Shown here: piece after piece, positions 4,649-6,099 of the stretch
How the letters are laid out: each line of letters starts with the position of its first letter
How positions within the stretch are numbered: position 1 is the stretch's first letter
NCBI GenBank assembly: GCA_948433815.1
Contig: CAOJDZ010000047.1
Span: 1-6,099, forward strand
Reading direction: 5' to 3'
Source of the DNA: an uncultured Clostridia bacterium
Lineage (GTDB): Bacteria; Bacillota_I; Bacilli_A; RF39; UBA660
Length of the DNA: 6,099 nucleotides
Translations under genes and position numbers: made by a program
The notes under the pieces: generated by a model
The model's database searches: none
Seen by the model: the letters and a program-made list of their open reading frames with translations, nothing else
Told to the model about the DNA's origin: nothing

Positions 4649-6099
4649 TTATTTTTCTTCCTTTTTAGTTAGAACATCTTTTCTTGAAAGATTGAGTTTT
4701 CCACGTTTATCGTATCCAGTAGCAACTACTATTATTTCGTCTCCTACTTTTACTATGTCAGAAGGTTTGTCTACTCTTTTTATATCTAATTGACTTACAT
4801 GTACTAGTCCTTCACATCCTGGCCAAAGTTCTACAAAACACCCAAAGTCTTCTACTTTTACTACTTTACCAGTATAAATTTTTCCTATTTCAACTTCTCT
4901 TACTACTTCTTCAATCATTTTTAAAGCTTTATCAATTATTTCATAATCAGTATGATAAGCGATAACTCTACCATCATCTTCTATATCTATTTTTACTGCA
5001 TCTTTATGATTAACTGTTGTAACATTTGAACTTTCAAGTATAATCTTTGTAATCATTTCTCCACCACGGCCGATTACATCTTTTATTTTTTCTGGGTCTA
5101 TTTCTATCATTTTAATTTTTGGTGCATATGGACTTAATTCAGATCTAACTTCACTTATAGTACTTTCCATTACGTCTAATATTTCAAGTCTAGCTTTACC
5201 TGCTTGAGCTAAACTTTCTTTTAAAATGCTTTCTGTTATTCCTTTTATTTTTATGTCCATTTGAAGTGCTGTTATACCAGCGCGTGTTCCTGCGACTTTA
5301 AAATCCATGTCTCCCATGTGGTCTTCTATACCTTGAATGTCTGTAAGAATTGTGTATTTGTCATCTTTAGTTATAAGCCCCATTGCTATACCTGCGACTG
5401 GTGCTTTAATTGGAACACCTGCGGCCATTAGAGACATGCATCCTGCACATATACTTGCTTGGCTACTTGAACCATTGCTTTCTAATACTTCACTTACTAC
5501 TCTTACAGTGTATGGGAATTCTTCTTCAGTAGGCATTACTTGTAGAAGTGCTCTTTCTGCGAGTGCTCCGTGACCTATTTCTCTTCTTCCAGGAGCTCCA
5601 TATCTTCCTGTTTCTCCTACACTAAATGAAGGAAAGTTATAGTGAAACATGAATCTTTTAGTATCTTCTATTCCTAAACCATCTAGTATTTGATGTTCTC
5701 CTATTGCTCCAAGTGTAGTAACTGCTAGAGCTTGTGTTTGTCCTCTAGTAAATAATGCACTACCATGTGTTCTTGGTAATAAATCTATATCTGCGCTTAG
5801 TGGTCTTATTTCTGTCATGTTTCTTCCATCTGGTCTTATTTTTTCTTCAGTTATAAGTCTTCTTACTTCACTTGCTTCAATATTGTCTGCGATTTTTTTA
5901 ACTTGTTTTAATTCTTCATCTAAAGTTTCACTAGTCTCATGTCTTTCTTTATATAGTTCTAATGCTTTTTCTTTAGTTTCATCTATTTTAGCATAACTTT
6001 CTAATTTGTCTTCTATTTTAATTGCATTTAGCATTTCTTCTTTTATATCATTTTCTACTTCTTTGACTATATTTTCATCTAAAGAGGCAAGAGTTACTT
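4649..6099 (-). CDS. pnp: Polyribonucleotide nucleotidyltransferase (PNPase), N-terminus beyond the right edge
   Basis: PNPase degrades RNA 3' to 5' with phosphate, releasing nucleoside diphosphates, as a trimer. The frame is open to the right edge, so the ATG at 6032-6034 is an internal methionine (...IKEEMLNAI). About 483 of the usual 700 residues are present, and the first RNase PH domain is missing. Counting from that internal Met, a helical linker covers about 1-55 and the second RNase PH domain about 56-310. The domain shows [29 protein letters not shown] (149-163), SNGSSSQAS (186-194) and [12 protein letters not shown] (235-246). D238, D244 and K246 correspond to catalytic Asp486, Asp492 and Lys494 of E. 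coli. A KH domain (GRGG, 322-325) and an S1 domain (about 384-452) follow. The KH domain carries about ten extra residues at 334-346. The preceding genes of the operon are outside the window. Confidence 0.97.
   Translation of the reverse strand, partial: VTLASLDENIVKEVENDIKEEMLNAIKIEDKLESYAKIDETKEKALELYKERHETSETLDEELKQVKKIADNIEASEVRRLITEEKIRPDGRNMTEIRPLSADIDLLPRTHGSALFTRGQTQALAVTTLGAIGEHQILDGLGIEDTKRFMFHYNFPSFSVGETGRYGAPGRREIGHGALAERALLQVMPTEEEFPYTVRVVSEVLESNGSSSQASICAGCMSLMAAGVPIKAPVAGIAMGLITKDDKYTILTDIQGIEDHMGDMDFKVAGTRAGITALQMDIKIKGITESILKESLAQAGKARLEILDVMESTISEVRSELSPYAPKIKMIEIDPEKIKDVIGRGGEMITKIILESSNVTTVNHKDAVKIDIEDDGRVIAYHTDYEIIDKALKMIEEVVREVEIGKIYTGKVVKVEDFGCFVELWPGCEGLVHVSQLDIKRVDKPSDIVKVGDEIIVVATGYDKRGKLNLSRKDVLTKKEEK

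Noticed and set aside
4622..4662. Minus-strand hairpin GAAGAA-N6-TTCTTC followed by T-rich sequence, at the pnp stop codon, as a terminator
   Set aside because: The stem has six pairs, only two of them G-C, and termination here would cut off two genes that otherwise look like part of the pnp operon. At best it is a weak attenuator.
1..6099. CRISPR array, tRNA, rRNA or riboswitch
   Set aside because: No regularly spaced short repeats, no tRNA-like arms with a CCA or T-loop signature, and no long structured leader were found on either strand.

Overview
The window is very AT-rich and carries spoIVA, so it most likely comes from a low-GC, endospore-forming member of the Bacillota. I cannot name the genus. 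Tryptophan is encoded by TGG and no reading frame needs TGA read as sense, so the code is standard. Apart from one small regulator gene, everything is on the minus strand.

Right part (about 3695-6099): a housekeeping operon read right to left. It holds pnp (polynucleotide phosphorylase, start beyond the right edge), an unrecognised 113-residue protein, and trmL (tRNA wobble 2'-O-methyltransferase). The last two genes look translationally coupled. A hairpin at 3695-3727 ends this operon and also ends the small plus-strand XRE-type regulator gene arriving from the other side.

Middle (about 1814-3694): the XRE regulator gene and spoIVA diverge from a 143-base intergenic region. That region holds a sigma-E-like promoter for spoIVA and a short imperfect palindrome. 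SpoIVA is 492 residues, the same length as the Bacillus subtilis protein, and builds the basement layer of the spore coat. Its last codons and stop codon form the stem of an intrinsic terminator.

Left part (1-1813): the most unusual region. Three paralogous genes for GNAT-like (acetyltransferase-fold) proteins follow one another downstream of spoIVA. The third is cut by the left edge and is visible only as its first 52 codons. Each gene has a 66-67 base leader with its own vegetative-type promoter and ribosome binding site. Between the first and second paralog lies a 172-base copy of the spoIVA 3' end, about 96% identical at DNA level and carrying the terminator. The two GNAT proteins on either side of it have diverged very far. 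This discordance suggests that the middle cassette was inserted by recombination in the spoIVA tail, or that the tails are kept alike by gene conversion. It does not fit a simple recent tandem duplication. Both complete paralogs also lack the usual glycine in the acetyl-CoA pyrophosphate loop. The function of this array is unknown to me.
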